Shown: positions 25,601 to 37,730, counted from the first letter of the stretch. The stretch: DNA of 64,000 nt from Ooceraea biroi (GCF_003672135.1 NC_039516.1:10647838-10711837), one strand, 5' to 3'. The notes: a model not told the origin generated them from the letters alone. Numbers and translations are program-made.

Positions 25601-26100
25601 GAAAATAAATGTATTTATTCAACAATGAAACACAAGAAGAGCTCTTTAGTAATTATAAAGTAAGTTTTGCAAATTTCTATTATTCCCGCATCTAGTTATA
25701 GAGAGTATTCCTATTTAGATCATTCATTGAAACTTCATTGCCTAAGTCTCAGGTATCTAATTGAATAATGGAAATGCAGTTTCCATTGGCAGTCAAATGT
25801 GCAGTAATTATATTGCAACATTGCGTTCTACTCCCACCCTTTAATTAATGAGCTAAATAACTCAGGCTACGGCTTCACTCGATGTAATATTAACGAAACA
25901 TCAATTCGCGAACGAAATATCGTATCATCTAACAAAACATGATCAATATCCATTTAATAGAACATCAGTTTCGCAAGAGCGCACACGTCGCGTTCTCCGA
26001 AATAAATACATAAAATTCTCGAACAAAACGCAAAGCAGCAGCCTTTTCCGTGCTTGACATATCCGCCTTCGCATGTTTCGCTCGCTTATCTGTCACAGCG
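19656..26100. other. Non-coding stretch with no recognisable features
   Basis: About 6.4 kb without a gene, RNA or repeat that I can support. Open frames here (for example 20575-20922, 21658-21969, 22275-22592) have no recognisable family features and are overlapped by others. CpG content rises towards the right. Confidence 0.55.
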
Positions 26101-27296
26101 AATCAGGACATATCATACTATCGCACCCACACTGTTGCCCGTCAACGTCCGCGACTCTTGTGGGGGTGTTCCACCCCCTCCTCTTGCAGGTATACCCACC
26201 GGTGGACCGCATTCCGGCGATTCCGCGTTACGCGGTGATACAGTATATTGACTGAGGGTGGATTGTGCACCCGCTCCCACCCCCTTCCTCCCGCATTCTA
26301 CCCCCGGTCGACTGATTTGGCGCGGCTGCGCGAATCTGGGTCCGTCCGTGTCCACCGGCCGCTCCACGAACGAGCGATACCCGCTTCGTTCTCCCCTGCG
26401 TAACGCTGTCGCACGAAGTCGTCTACCGCGCGAGTCGTACCCTCGTCGTGCTCACCCCACGTAGGAGTCCCACCGGCGCCGCCGCCGTCGACGCCGACGC
26501 CGTCGTCGGGCTCTCTGCATCCCTACCGTCCACTACCCTCTCGCTACTCTCTCTCGCGTCGCTTCTCCCGCGTTCTCACTCTCCGACTCGCGGTTCTCCG
26601 TTCTCGTCTTTCCCTCTCGCGCCTGATCGCTCTTTCTGTTACCGTATCCCGCATCCGTTGCGCCGAAACAACCCTTGTAGTACCGAGACACACACATACA
26701 CCTACGTGTCACACACACGTGTACACTTTGACGGACGTGTAAGGTATCGTGCATCGCGATAAAAACATGTCGATGACAGGCGCCGCGCGGGACGTACTGA
26801 TACGCCGAGGGTGCCGGCCCGCCGTCGGGTAGATAACCGCGCGCGGGTAATGCGCGGGTGTGCGCGGGACCGGCGCGCGATCGCGACCGCGACGAGCACC
26901 ACACCATCAGAAGCGAACGGGAGCGCGAGGGTGACGCGAGGCTGAGCGCATATCTCGCTGCGAAGATAGAGAGTAACGTTAGCTCGGAGCTCGCGCGCGT
27001 TCTCCGCGGCGACGGAATCGGCAGTTTCTGCTGCGAGAAACCGGAAGAAGACGTCACATCGTGCTGAGATCTCGCAGCGACGCGTGCATCTGTGTCAGTG
27101 TGTGCGAAGTCGAGTGGTCGGTCGGTGGCCGTTCGGTTGGTGCGGAAATAAACGTCCGCGTGTGAGAGTGTGAGTGCGTGTCCACCGGCGGGACAGCAAC
27201 CGGAAACGGAAGCTGGGTGATACCGCTGGCGGGTACCGGTAGTGGTGGTGGTCTGGGTCCGTCGGACCGGCTCGTTTATGTGATGAACGTGCTTTA
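26101..27296 (+). promoter_or_regulatory. Candidate promoter and 5' leader (CpG-rich, pyrimidine-rich)
   Basis: This segment is denser in CpG than its surroundings and includes long C/T-rich runs (about 26160-26640). It runs into the possible first exon at 27297. A TCAGT motif at 27095-27099 resembles the arthropod initiator; no TATA box is visible at a proper distance. Just before the candidate start codon sit an ATG-TGA minimal upstream frame (27278-27283) and a four-codon upstream frame (27283-27297), whose TAA stop overlaps the ATG. The overall look is that of an insect leader, but it is a composition-based guess. Confidence 0.3.
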
Positions 27297-27348
27297 ATGG
27301 TTGATCCGCTAAAACTCTTCTGGGTTATTACCAACAGCACCTACCTAG
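27297..27348 (+). CDS. Possible first coding exon of an unidentified gene (partial)
   Basis: The frame reads MVDPLKLFWVITNSTYL plus one base and then meets AG/GTACGT, a good splice-donor context at 27349. The short, mildly hydrophobic N terminus could be the start of a signal peptide that continues in the next exon. The frame without splicing runs only twelve further codons before TGA (27384-27386), so splicing would be required for a real protein. The context around the ATG is mediocre (T at -3, G at +4). Insect genes with a tiny leader exon and a very large first intron are common among neuronal receptors and immunoglobulin-type adhesion proteins, but I cannot name this gene, and the continuing exon is not visible in the window. 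It could equally be untranslated leader or chance. Confidence 0.28.
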
Positions 27349-27555
27349 GTACGTGCGAGCTTGTTCCCGCTGCGAGAGAACGTTGAGAGAATGATTACGC
27401 ATCCCTCGCGTTTGTTTACGCGACGAGGGTGGTCGGCGTATTCTTGATGGCAATCCGCAGCGCGATAAAACCACCACTTGAGTGTAATTCTGACGCGGCC
27501 GTGAGGATTTCATTTTCCGCGCGTAATTGTAGATTTGGTTTTTTTCACCTGATTT

Positions 27556-27621
27556 TTCTAACGTCATACATTAGCGTGTTGCCACTAATAAGTGGCAACA
27601 CGCTAATGTATGACGTTAGAA
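27556..27621. repeat. Perfect hairpin: 31-bp stem, 4-nt loop
   Basis: Arm 27556-27586 (starting TTCTAACGTCATAC, ending TTGCCACT) is followed by AATA and then the exact reverse complement (27591-27621). There are no mismatches, and pairing stops sharply at both outer ends. No target duplication is obvious. It may be a minimal remnant of a transposon's fused ends, a fold-back replication product, or a transcribed hairpin. It is about 200 bp downstream of the candidate first exon. Confidence 0.93.
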
Positions 27622-30490
27622 TATTTAAATCTAAATAATTCGTAATTCGTGGTATTCTGAGGATGTACGGTCGAAAAGAACAAAGGGGGAATTCGTTGTA
27701 TTTTCAGGATGTGCAGCTGAAAGGGAGGAAACTCGTCGTTGGGGAGGAACACGTTCTTCCATATCGCATTTCATGCTTGATCATTCCGCGGAAAATTGAA
27801 ATAGGAATACCGTCGGAATATCGGTGACGGTAGAGTCACTTTCGATTACGGGCACGTATTCGCTGATCAGGTTCCTGTCAATTATCATATCAATGGTCCC
27901 TGTGATCACCGAGAATACATCCGACAATTGTTAATTACTGAAACATTAATCGCCCTGGGCGCTTAATATGTCACCGGCGTGATCACACGGTTGTGTGCAC
28001 AATAACCGTTCTAAATCACACTATCAGTTACTGTACCAATCCATTATTAAATAATTTTTGAACATCTTCTCAGTTTCGTTAGCTTGTCGCTAATATTATG
28101 CCGATAATTGAAACGATCCTGCGAAGATTCCAATTAGAAAAGATCAGACAGCAGATCTCTCATCTAAGAATTATTTATCTCTCACCGAAGGAATATTATC
28201 ATTGGAAAAAAGATTATCGCAGTGAAAAGAATACGCGCGCATAAGTGTGTGAGTGTGCAACAACGACCGATACAGATCTCGTTTGAGGCTGATCGCGTGT
28301 TGCAACCCTAGTTCCCAATTTTGCGTTACATCGCATTTCCGTAACACGATCGGGGATCGAACGGGCAACGGATAGTTTTGTAACATGTTCGACGAAAAAA
28401 ACGACCTCGTGGCACCTCGCAAAACGTTGCGCAGTGCGATCGACGGAAGCTGGCGGCAGTCAAACTACCCCTTTGTGAAACGCTACCGTGCATCGTCGGT
28501 CTCGTTTTTGCCGAGCCGAAACAGTGCGGCATCGAGTGGAAGGGACGAGGAACGCGAGAGAGCGCGAGATTCTACGTGAGGACGAAGTCTCGTCGAACTC
28601 GCGAACGAGAACCGACCGCGTTTCGAGAGCGAACCGACGATCGAGTTAGGCACTTCTTCGCGGGCGTGTCGCACGCGCGACGCTGCGAAACTTCATTGCG
28701 GCGCGGAACAACGACGCGACGATGCGCATTTTGATGACGGCGAAGACGAGAGAACGTGACGCTCCGATCCGCCACCACACGCGTTGTGTGCATACGTGCA
28801 CTCACCCCCGAGCAAATTGTTCGCACACGGTTCAACGGATTGCTCAACGTCCCCGGAGATAAAATCGTGTTTGATTCGAAAACGCCGCGAGTCTGTTCTA
28901 CGCGTTTTTGTCGTCTCGAGGTCTACGCTTCTACAATGTCGGAATCACGCTGTGCGCTTCGCCCGTTCAACCGTTTCACGGCTACCACGAGTTTTGTCAG
29001 ATACATCCCGGCAACTACGAGGACGAATGTGGGCAGCTACTAAATGGCGGTCCATTTGCCCCAATTTCGCTACGATGTTTCCAACTGCGACCAGAACGAG
29101 GAAAGTTACCGCGTTCGCATAGTTCCGTGCGATACACGCCGTTGTCGCCGCCATCGTTGTCGTCGTCATCCCGGCGAATGCAACGTAATGCAATGCACAC
29201 CGTGAGATTGCATTCCCGCACATTCGTCCAGATATCCGTCCCGTATCGCACGTCCCATCGACTCGGATCTTGAATTTACCCTTTGTCGTCCGTTGTAACA
29301 GAGTAATCACAACGGATTAGCAAATTCCGACGATTATCAGGAAACGTGTCGCCTGAGCGTCTCTCGACGAGAGATGTCACGGCGCTTCCGGTTTCACAAT
29401 GACTCCCTCTCTCGAGCTCGACGCGGTTCACGAACGGAAGTTCTCTGCGTCCTCTCACGAGCGGTGTTCTCTCTGGTGCAGGTGCATGAGAAACGCGCGT
29501 TTCGCGAAACAGCTAAACCTTCGCGTACGACGCGTATGTATTTCATTCCACGCTTCTCTTGTTTTCTCGGCCGGTGAGAAAACAGATCGACGTGGAATCC
29601 CCATGTCGGATTGCCAACAGGTGATCAACGGGTTAATGAGCGAGGGAGTGGTTGAACTTCAGACGGCAGCCAGGCATTTCGCCAGCCTGCGCCTTTCACA
29701 TAGTCGTGCCGCGAAAATTGGCGAGCTCGCCTCGAACTTTTTCCTCGTTTCTCGTTCGGCGAGTCGTTATCGAATGTACGCGAGTTGTACTGGTTCGACC
29801 GATCGAGAGAGTTACCGCAGGGCTGCGCACATTTTCACCGGAAATTCATCTCATTCCTTCTCCCGCTCTTGCCTCTTCCCTCATTTTGCGCGACCAACGT
29901 TACCCATCTTGCTTCGAGATTCAGTGGAAGCGACGAAAGTACCATCGCATTTCGGCACATCTGAACGCGCATCTCGCGTCTGATCGTTATTTAGACACGG
30001 GGCTTTTTTGTGCAGCAGGGGGATGAGAGTTAAAATCTCGCCTTCTATTTAAAATCCGATCGATAATCGACACGCGCTAAGCCATCCTAAATTATAAGCG
30101 CAGCCGGCGGTTCAGCCTCATTTCACAGAGAATATCTGAGAGATGAAGAGCCACGTTGCTCACCGTACCACGATTACTGAAATTCATCATATTTTTGCTG
30201 GGAGAACGCCATTTTTGCGATAGGGGTGTGCTCATAACGAGCAACATTAGCCGAGCACCGCGAGATTGCTTTGGTTCCAGGTATTTCCAAGAAACGAGTA
30301 CGGACTTCCGAGAATACGATCACGTGAAATTTTCCTCATTTGATCCGGCGAGTCATCAAGCGAACTTTTCCCGCGAGGCTAATTTGGGCCGCTCGAAATT
30401 TTCGCTCGTGCCGAAACGAGCCATCCGAAGCACCGATTCCGTTCGATTCTGCGCTTTCGTTATGGCCGTCCTTCTTTAATTTGTAAAACG

Positions 30491-30516
30491 CGGTCGGTCG
30501 GTCGGTCGGTCGGTCG
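30491..30516. repeat. (CGGT)n microsatellite
   Basis: About six units of a CGGT tetranucleotide repeat. Confidence 0.9.
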
Positions 30517-32590
30517 ATTGGGTTCGGATTCGTGAACTCGCCAACGTAAAGCACCGTCGAGATTACGAGTATCGCGGTGCAGCACCGCAGCTGCATTACC
30601 CCGGATCAATAGCACGAATAATAGCGATCGAGCACAATACGCTTTTCCCCGGTAGATCCGCGAGCGTCCTCGCGACTCCGAGAGGCAATTTCAGAAAAAT
30701 TACGTGCGCAACGGCGAACGTTTATTATCGTCGCAGATCACGGATTTAACGTTACGAAGCTTTAATCTTCGCGGGCGGCGAAGGGATGGACGCGCGTGTT
30801 ACCCGCGCGGGTTTTACACAATTCATTACTGATCGTCAATGCCGTAATTACATTTCATTTGTCGCTGCCCGGCTTCGCAGCTTTCTACGCGCGAAATTAC
30901 GTTGATAGACAATCGGTCCCGGGATTCATCGAAAATCCTATTCAACCCTGCCGATCCCATTCATCCCATTCGCTGGTACATACGGTCCTCGTTTTTTTCC
31001 CAGCGAGCTTGTCCCTTCGCCGAGCTGTTAAAACGAGCTGGGGAAAAATCGCTACCGGGGTGTCGTTATCCGCGAGGAGCGTCGCGGCGACGGAAATTCA
31101 ATGCCCGTCTCTCGCCCGTTTCTCTCAACGCCCGGCGGGAATTTCCTTCACGTTCTTCGCGAAAGAGCGATTCTTTTCACGGGACGCGATACAAAGTGGG
31201 CCACAGTTTCGTCGTGCGGCCAATCGGAGCTACCCGTGCTGCTTTCAAAGGGCTCTCGATAAGCGCGTTCGCTCTTGTCCGGCCGCATGTACGATCTGTA
31301 AGCGAGCGATGGAACCATCTCGTTCCATTGAACGGCCAGAAAATCAATCCGGTATGGTGGTAATTACATCGTGCATGAGGCATTTACAGGCCATCTCTCT
31401 CCTTTCCCCCTTCTCTTCCTCCTCCTCGTCGCGCGAGGTATTCCACCGAATCGCGGATTTATATTGAGACCAAGCGGGATCGAGCGCATCGACGGGTATC
31501 GCGTGTGCGCGCGTGTAACGCCTCGGATTTATGTCGGCGGGTTATAGTTCGGCCGGGGGATGAATAAGCCCTCCGTCGTCGGCAATCCGAGCGAATCACG
31601 AGCATGCCGCGGATGACACGCATAGCGGTAAATCCCGGACATTTCGCAGCGCCCGGACATCGGTTACCGGTAACGTGGCTCGTCAAAGCTGTCATTGTTC
31701 ACGGTGAATCGTTCCTTGCCGGACAAGACGCTGACGCGATAGCGCCGTGAAACCGCCCTCTCTTTGTGTTTCCGACGGGATTGAAGCGCGACAAAGTGCA
31801 GATGCAATCGCGGACATCTCGCGCGAGGACCGCACTCTCTCCATTTTCACGTCGCTTCATCTGCGCGAAGATCGTTTGATATTCCGCGGAGGAACCGACA
31901 GCTTCCGAGTTACGAGTGCGATCGAGAAACTTCGCGCGTGCTGCAATTCCAGGGTACGATTATAATTGGAAGCTGCAGCTGCTCGCTGAAATTCCGGCAA
32001 TTTTCACGGTTTCAGGACTCCAACTTGATTCTTCATCTAAAACGATGAATTTCGGAGTCAGATAAATTTTTATAAAATAAGTTGGACACGAGTATTGTTA
32101 TCGAAATTGAGAGTTCCCAGAACTGCGCGCAGTCAGATAACTTTAATCATCGTTAACGGAAAATATAAAAATATATCCTCCAGTCCCAAAGCGAAAAATG
32201 ACGCTGAACGTGCTTAAATCCGACGAGGGGAAGCGGCGGACACTTCCCGAGAGAGTACGTGACGAGCAGAAAATACGCGAAACAACGGATGAGCCGTCCA
32301 CCGTTTATCAGCGACGCAACGTAGCGTTCATTAAATTCACAAGCAACGTCGCGATATCTGCTGCAACGCCCGCGTCGTCGTCCGTGCTGTCGGTTCAATC
32401 ATCGCTTTTCCACGATCGGAAGGAAGCCTCGGCACCTCGACGTCATTAAGCGGAGCAAACAACCTCTCCTCGAGCGTCTTCGTTTTCTCCTCGCCGTCGT
32501 CGTTGCCGCTTAATAAACTTCAAGACTCTTCGCCGTGAGCTCGCATTCACCCTGTTCGATCACGCGTCGTCTTCCCCGGACGTTCAAATC

Positions 32591-32612
32591 CGCTCGCTCG
32601 CTCGCTCGCTCG
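32591..32612. repeat. (CGCT)n microsatellite
   Basis: About five and a half units of CGCT. Confidence 0.9.
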
Positions 32613-32737
32613 TTTGCCACTCGCACACAGCTGATCGCTCTTTCTTCCCCCTGTCCCGCCACCTACTTATTCATCGCGTGACGTTCGCGATACGAAAGCA
32701 AAGTGGGATTTAATTTCGCTACTGTGCAATTTTGCGT

Positions 32738-33295
32738 GTGTAAACTAGGGCTCTGATTTTATTTTGTTTATCGAATATACGTGTAAACGTTAAACGTTTA
32801 TCCGTTTACACTTATTTCCAGAAAAACGTTTAAACATTTATTATACGATTATTATACGTTTATTATACGAATTAAGGATCGAAGCTTCGAAGATGTGAAG
32901 TAGTCTTCGAAGGTCAATAACTTGAAATTATGCGGTAATCGACTACATGCAACCAATTTCAGCTTGTGTTATCCTCGTGGTGTAACGTCGTCGTCGTCGA
33001 GGTGGTGCAACATCGTCGTCGTCGACTTGGTGTAACGTCAATGACAAGCCAATGACGAGCCAATGAAATTAAAAATAAGAGGTGGAGAAAAATGTTTACT
33101 TGTAGAAAAATGTTTATACGTAAGGCGCGATTATAAACAGATAAACGTTTAATATACGTGTAAACGTTTTCCGTTTATACGTATAATACCTTAAAACACG
33201 TATATTCGGGAAAACGTTTCTAATGAACGGATATGCTAATTATACGTGTAAACGTGTTTCCGTTTAAACGTATAATAGCGAGCCCTAGTGTAAAC
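32738..33295. mobile_element. Miniature hAT-type transposon with 8-bp target duplication
   Basis: The element spans 32746-33287 (542 bp) and is flanked by identical 8-bp copies of GTGTAAAC (32738-32745 and 33288-33295). Its tips are TAGGGCTC and GAGCCCTA, an 8-bp inverted pair that fits the hAT tip pattern (Y-A-R-N-G). An 8-bp duplication is the hAT hallmark. Near both ends are repeated motifs: TATACGTGTAAACG occurs exactly at 32776-32789, 33153-33166 and 33241-33254, with inverted relatives such as CGTTTATACG between them. Such subterminal repeats are where hAT transposases bind. There is no coding frame, so it is non-autonomous. The middle carries a 25-bp minisatellite. Confidence 0.88.
32978..33045 (+). 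repeat. 25-bp minisatellite inside the hAT-type element
   Basis: Units begin TGGTGTAACGTCGTCGTC at 32978, TGGTGCAACATCGTCGTC at 33003, and a partial unit TGGTGTAACGTC at 33028. A short downstream duplication (two copies of a CCAATGAC/CCAATGAC-like motif, about 33049-33066) follows. The array is GC-rich in an otherwise AT-rich element. Confidence 0.85.
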
Positions 33296-36200
33296 GCGAG
33301 TTCCAGTCTTACCACCCCATTTTCCGTCGTTCCGCGATCCCAATCATCGAACACCCGTGTTTGTCCGAATAGCGAGAAATTGTTCTGTCTTTCTTCTCTT
33401 CTTTTTCTCACTCTCTCCGTCGCCTTTTGTCTCCACATAGAGTCTCCTCTCATTTGCTCCAATTCCGTCGTGCCTCGTCGTCTTTCAGATCAGGGATTCG
33501 CCCATAAATCTTAAAATAATCCTCTCATTTCTGACGACGCCGGCGTGGGCACCTTTGTCCGCCTAAGGAATCAAGTTCACTTCTTGCGAAGGTCCACTCG
33601 ATAGATTAAAACTTTGCTTTGTTAAGAGCTCTCGTTTAACTGACGGCCCGCTATTCCAGCGCGACATTTATTAGAGTATCCAGCGGCGCACGGGCGCCTC
33701 TTTGCTGATCATAATTGACTTGTCAGTTACTTTGTGACCGCCGCCCCTCTCTGTTCCCTTCGCAACTGAACTTTTCTTCGCAATCATGTCGCTTTTACGT
33801 CGTCCACCCTTTATGGAGACGAAATTGTCGTTCGATTCGAGGTACCAGTAAGCCGACAAAATTACGGGGTAGTTAATGACGTTCTCAGTTTATGAATGTT
33901 GGTTCGATTTCTACTTCAACCGTCGCGTGTTCTCCACTTTGGCAACGTATTTTGCAGTACAAAGCACTCGCTTCGAAAATTGACGTAATAGCGTCGATTA
34001 CTTCGCCTTGATCATTTTTCTTTTTTAATTTAACGTAGTTCGTTAATCGTTCCGCGACAATTTTCGCAATAAAGCAAGAGGTGTGAAACGTCAGCGGCAC
34101 GTTAAATATTAATTTCTCGCGACTAAGCACACGCGAAACTCGTCAAGCGGCCACGGTTCGTAACTTTTGCGCCGCAATTACCGCGAGAGAACCGGTTCTT
34201 AATTTAGAGATGCGTGCGTATATTGCATCTCGCTGTCCGAGGAATGACGTGCACATGGCTGCATGCTGCAGCTTGATATTTCTTTTTTTCTGGAAATACA
34301 CGGCTGTTCTAATTTGATTACACACGCGCGCGCATGAGCGAGACGACGGACGCGGGTTCTTGCTGCAAATAAGAACGTAATGCAATTATACACGCGGATA
34401 TAAAACACGTACAACTCTGACTTTTAATAAATAACTGTATATGGGACAATGTGGAAATCCCGCTGCGCCTTTTGCAAAAACCCCTGTCATATCACGAGAA
34501 ATATCGATGGCCGCGATATTGCATCCACAATTCTCAAATATCACCTGATATTGAGTAGCGGAACTCATCATTCGGAAACGCAGTTATTCGCAATTAAGCT
34601 CAGATTCCACAGGAACTTAAAACTAGTCAAATATTCAACGCTGAAAATCACCAGAAAAGCCAGCAGATGAACAACTTTCCTGATCTCTGTAAAACATGCG
34701 AAAATCTTTCTGATCTCTGCAATCAGCCTGAAAGCTTCAGCATGAAAATTTTATAGGAAAGATCCCCTTTGAAGGGAACAATTCGGTAGATATCCCGCAC
34801 GCGTACGCGCGCGCCGGAGCATAATCGCGAAGCGTATCGGTTCGTGCATACACATCATGCATGCGGATCCGTCTGTATTTTCGCAGGATTGACCTGCCCG
34901 GTGTAATCAGCAAATTCGAAATTTATGAACATGTGCAAAATACTACAAACGGTCAGGTGAACGCGCATAAACATTAACGTCGACGGCGCGGAACGACGGA
35001 AAGCAACGTCGCGCGCGTTGGTATGGCACGTTATTGCAGATACGATGGCGACAGAGAGGCAGCGACAGGTCCATTCGCGCATTTTCCCATGTATGTATAT
35101 GCGGTGGGACGTGCGAGTTCTGTCCGCGTCAATAGAACGTATTTGCGCGCGTCCACCCGCGAGCACACACGGCTACATGACGAATATGAAGTCGTGTACT
35201 TGATCCCCGGGGATTACGTACTTCGCGTGGCGTGCATTCACTCTATCTGAATAAATCCTGATTCCCCGGGAACATCTTACGGGGGTCTAGTCGTTGATTT
35301 TTATCGCGGAGAGGAACGCATTCGACGCTGCGCGATTTATTGTGAAGATAGTCATCGAAGGGAGCAAGGCGACCTGCCGAACGATGCACGAAGGAGATTG
35401 AATATTCGAGCGATCTATCTCTTTCTCTGGGGGCATGTAGATATGGAGTAACAATTAATGTATGAGCTTTACTAAATTTTAAATTAAAGAGTCACTGCAT
35501 ACAGCAGAGTTGCAAATTCCATATGTTTTATGTGCGTCTCGTCGCATTATTTAAATTACATACAAGTATATAGCACAAATTTTTGCTCGCACGTGTAACG
35601 CGCAATGTGATGCAATTATCGCGATGCGACCATTCTTTGAAGAAAAATAATTTTCCAGTTTTTCAAGAAAATAATTTTCGACGCCTTTCCGCACTACATT
35701 CCGAGACGTTCAATCGGAATCGCCAAGTGCCTCTGAGAGACTCGTTTAAACTCACCGGCGATGCGCATAAAGGCGACAAATCGTCCAGGAGATTTGAGGT
35801 CTTTGCATCCGGAGCATGTCGAGAGCAAACTGAACGTTTTTACTCCGAGAAAGCCGATTTCGCGTGTATCTGTGGCGGAATCGTGCAATACCGTCGCGCA
35901 CACGCGGTCTTTCGGTCAGCGTGGATATGAAAATATTATCTCAATCCGTCTCTACGAAACGTCGATGGTGTGTTGCATAATGCATCGCTTACCCGAAAAG
36001 GGATACATCGGCGAGTACATCGAATGTCCGATCAAACGACGGCCACTGGGCGGACTGGGAAATATCCTTTTACTTTGGGAATCTTATATTTATCCGCACG
36101 TTACAGAGTACGCACGTTCGTCCATTGCGTGCGCCGATGATAATAAATTCTATTTGTTACAATGCACGGTTCTCTCTCTTTTTTTCGAGTGGGCGAGATT

Positions 36201-36695
36201 GCGCTGAAAATCGTTTTTCAACGACGAAACTGAAAACGAAGTGTCGCGTGTTCCGCACGCGCAAAATAGCCGACAATTCGCACGACGGGGCTGTCGATCA
36301 GGATGTAATGTGATTTACGGTTAATTCGGGTATTCCGATGGAGCTGGCTATCATTGGCAAACGAAATCACCCGCCGATTGCGCGTTTGCGTGCCTCGCAT
36401 CTTAAATAGTTTGAAAAAGCCGAACCGAGAATTCTAGAAAATTTTACCTACATGTATTCCGGCAAGCTTTCGTGATTTCTTTTACATGCTTTTATAGCAC
36501 TGACTGAAGAGACCAAACGCATAAAAACGCTATTATACTGTTCGTACTGGAAATGCTCTATACGAAATATGAATATCGAGTGTAAGCGTAATTCTTTCCA
36601 CGTGCATTACGTGGCTGCCACGCGAGCGCCAGTTAATGAACCGCGGTTGGAAAACTTTATATGAAAATATACACGAGAGGTTCCAAAAAATTTCA

Positions 36696-36745
36696 CGAAA
36701 ACATTTCTTAATTAGAGAAGTTGCGCGAAAACATTTCTTAATTAG
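36696..36745 (+). repeat. 20-bp direct repeat with 30-bp period
   Basis: CGAAAACATTTCTTAATTAG occurs at 36696-36715 and 36726-36745, separated by 10 bp. It looks like a local duplication. Confidence 0.88.
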
Positions 36746-36964
36746 CAGTTTTAATTAGAGTTGGCTTTCTACTTTATGACGGCGTTCTTTCGCCACTGTT
36801 TGAGCTTGTTTACGAGCTAACCCACCCACCAGCTATTCTCACAGCTTTGGATTAAATTTTCCACGTTTGAGAGAGCTTTTCCCACATCTCACGGCAACGT
36901 CGGTCGTCGAAGAGCTTTCTGATTCGTTCCACCTTATTGCGCCACGGGGATTTCATCCCCCGGT

Positions 36965-37004
36965 CACGCGGGGAAACCTGCCACGCGGGGAAACCTGCCA
37001 CGCG
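36965..37004 (+). repeat. 17-bp tandem repeat, about 2.3 copies
   Basis: The unit CACGCGGGGAAACCTGC occurs at 36965-36981 and 36982-36998, followed by a partial third copy. Confidence 0.9.
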
Positions 37005-37680
37005 CCATTTGTCGCCGAGAGAGCGATCGCCTTCACCTATTTATCGAGAGATCCGCCCTCGCCATTCGGAATCACCGTCGAGGGTCTCATGCCTGACGAG
37101 ATTTCGAAAAAACGAGTCGTGTTCCCGGAATATACCGCGGTAAATTGACAATTAGCGAAACGCCATTTGTCTCGCGCGTCGAAGCGAGGAACGCGACGAG
37201 CGAATCTTGTTCCGGAGCGCGTCGGCGGAAGCGATTACTGTAGGGCACATGGCTGGGTTTTCTTTCTCGCGGAAAATATGAATGGGCTGAAATCGCGATG
37301 CTGTAACCGCGCGCGCGCGATAGCCGGCACACGCCAGTGCACCTTTTATCACCCGTGATTTATGACGGCCGACGCGGAAAACGGACATCGCTCAATCCGA
37401 CTCACCCACGCGCGAACATTCGCCATATATTCACCAAGATTACCCAAGATCGCGCACTTCGTGGCACTCCACGAGGCGAGTGCCTTTGAAGGAAAGAACC
37501 CCTTTTTATTCCCCATCACGGTGAATCGATACCACCCTCTTTCGAGGAGCTCGCTTCTTTCGGCTTTTAGAGGCTGACTATACTCGAAGTGACTCGCGAG
37601 AAATGTACAATCGATCATACATATTCCATAACTCAATCTCGCGAATTGACAGCAGCAATCGGCAGGATTTTAAAGTCACG

Positions 37681-37683
<3 letters not shown>

Positions 37684-37718
<35 letters not shown>
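37684..37718. repeat. (GA)17 microsatellite
   Basis: A pure AG/GA dinucleotide run ending 10 bp before the TATA that borders the next transposon. Confidence 0.93.
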
Positions 37719-37720
<2 letters not shown>

Positions 37721-37730
37721 CGTGATTATA

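Larger units (their letters stand above)
27622..32737. other. Non-coding, CpG-rich stretch
   Basis: No gene supported. Several long open frames occur (29399-29983 with 194 codons, 30796-31467 with 223 codons), but they overlap other open frames in two or more frames and have no recognisable domain, repeat or signal peptide. Simple repeats of GGTC (30491-30516) and CGCT (32591-32612) are present. If the exon at 27297 is real this is intron. Confidence 0.55.
33296..37728. other. Non-coding stretch between two miniature elements
   Basis: No gene supported. The stretch holds a 20-bp direct repeat (36696-36745), a 17-bp tandem repeat (36965-37004) and a GA microsatellite directly before the next element. 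Open frames such as 35583-35930 and 35761-36207 show no family features. Confidence 0.55.

Noticed and set aside
26533..27057. 174-codon minus-strand frame in the CpG-rich leader
   Set aside because: Arg/Ser-rich composition reflects C/T-rich DNA; no recognisable domain and plus-strand context fits a leader better.
29399..29983. 194-codon open frame, plus strand
   Set aside because: Overlapped by another long frame (29652-30026); Ser/Arg-rich with no family features.
30796..31467. 223-codon open frame, plus strand
   Set aside because: The longest non-transposon frame, but a second 153-codon frame overlaps it fully and neither has recognisable domains.
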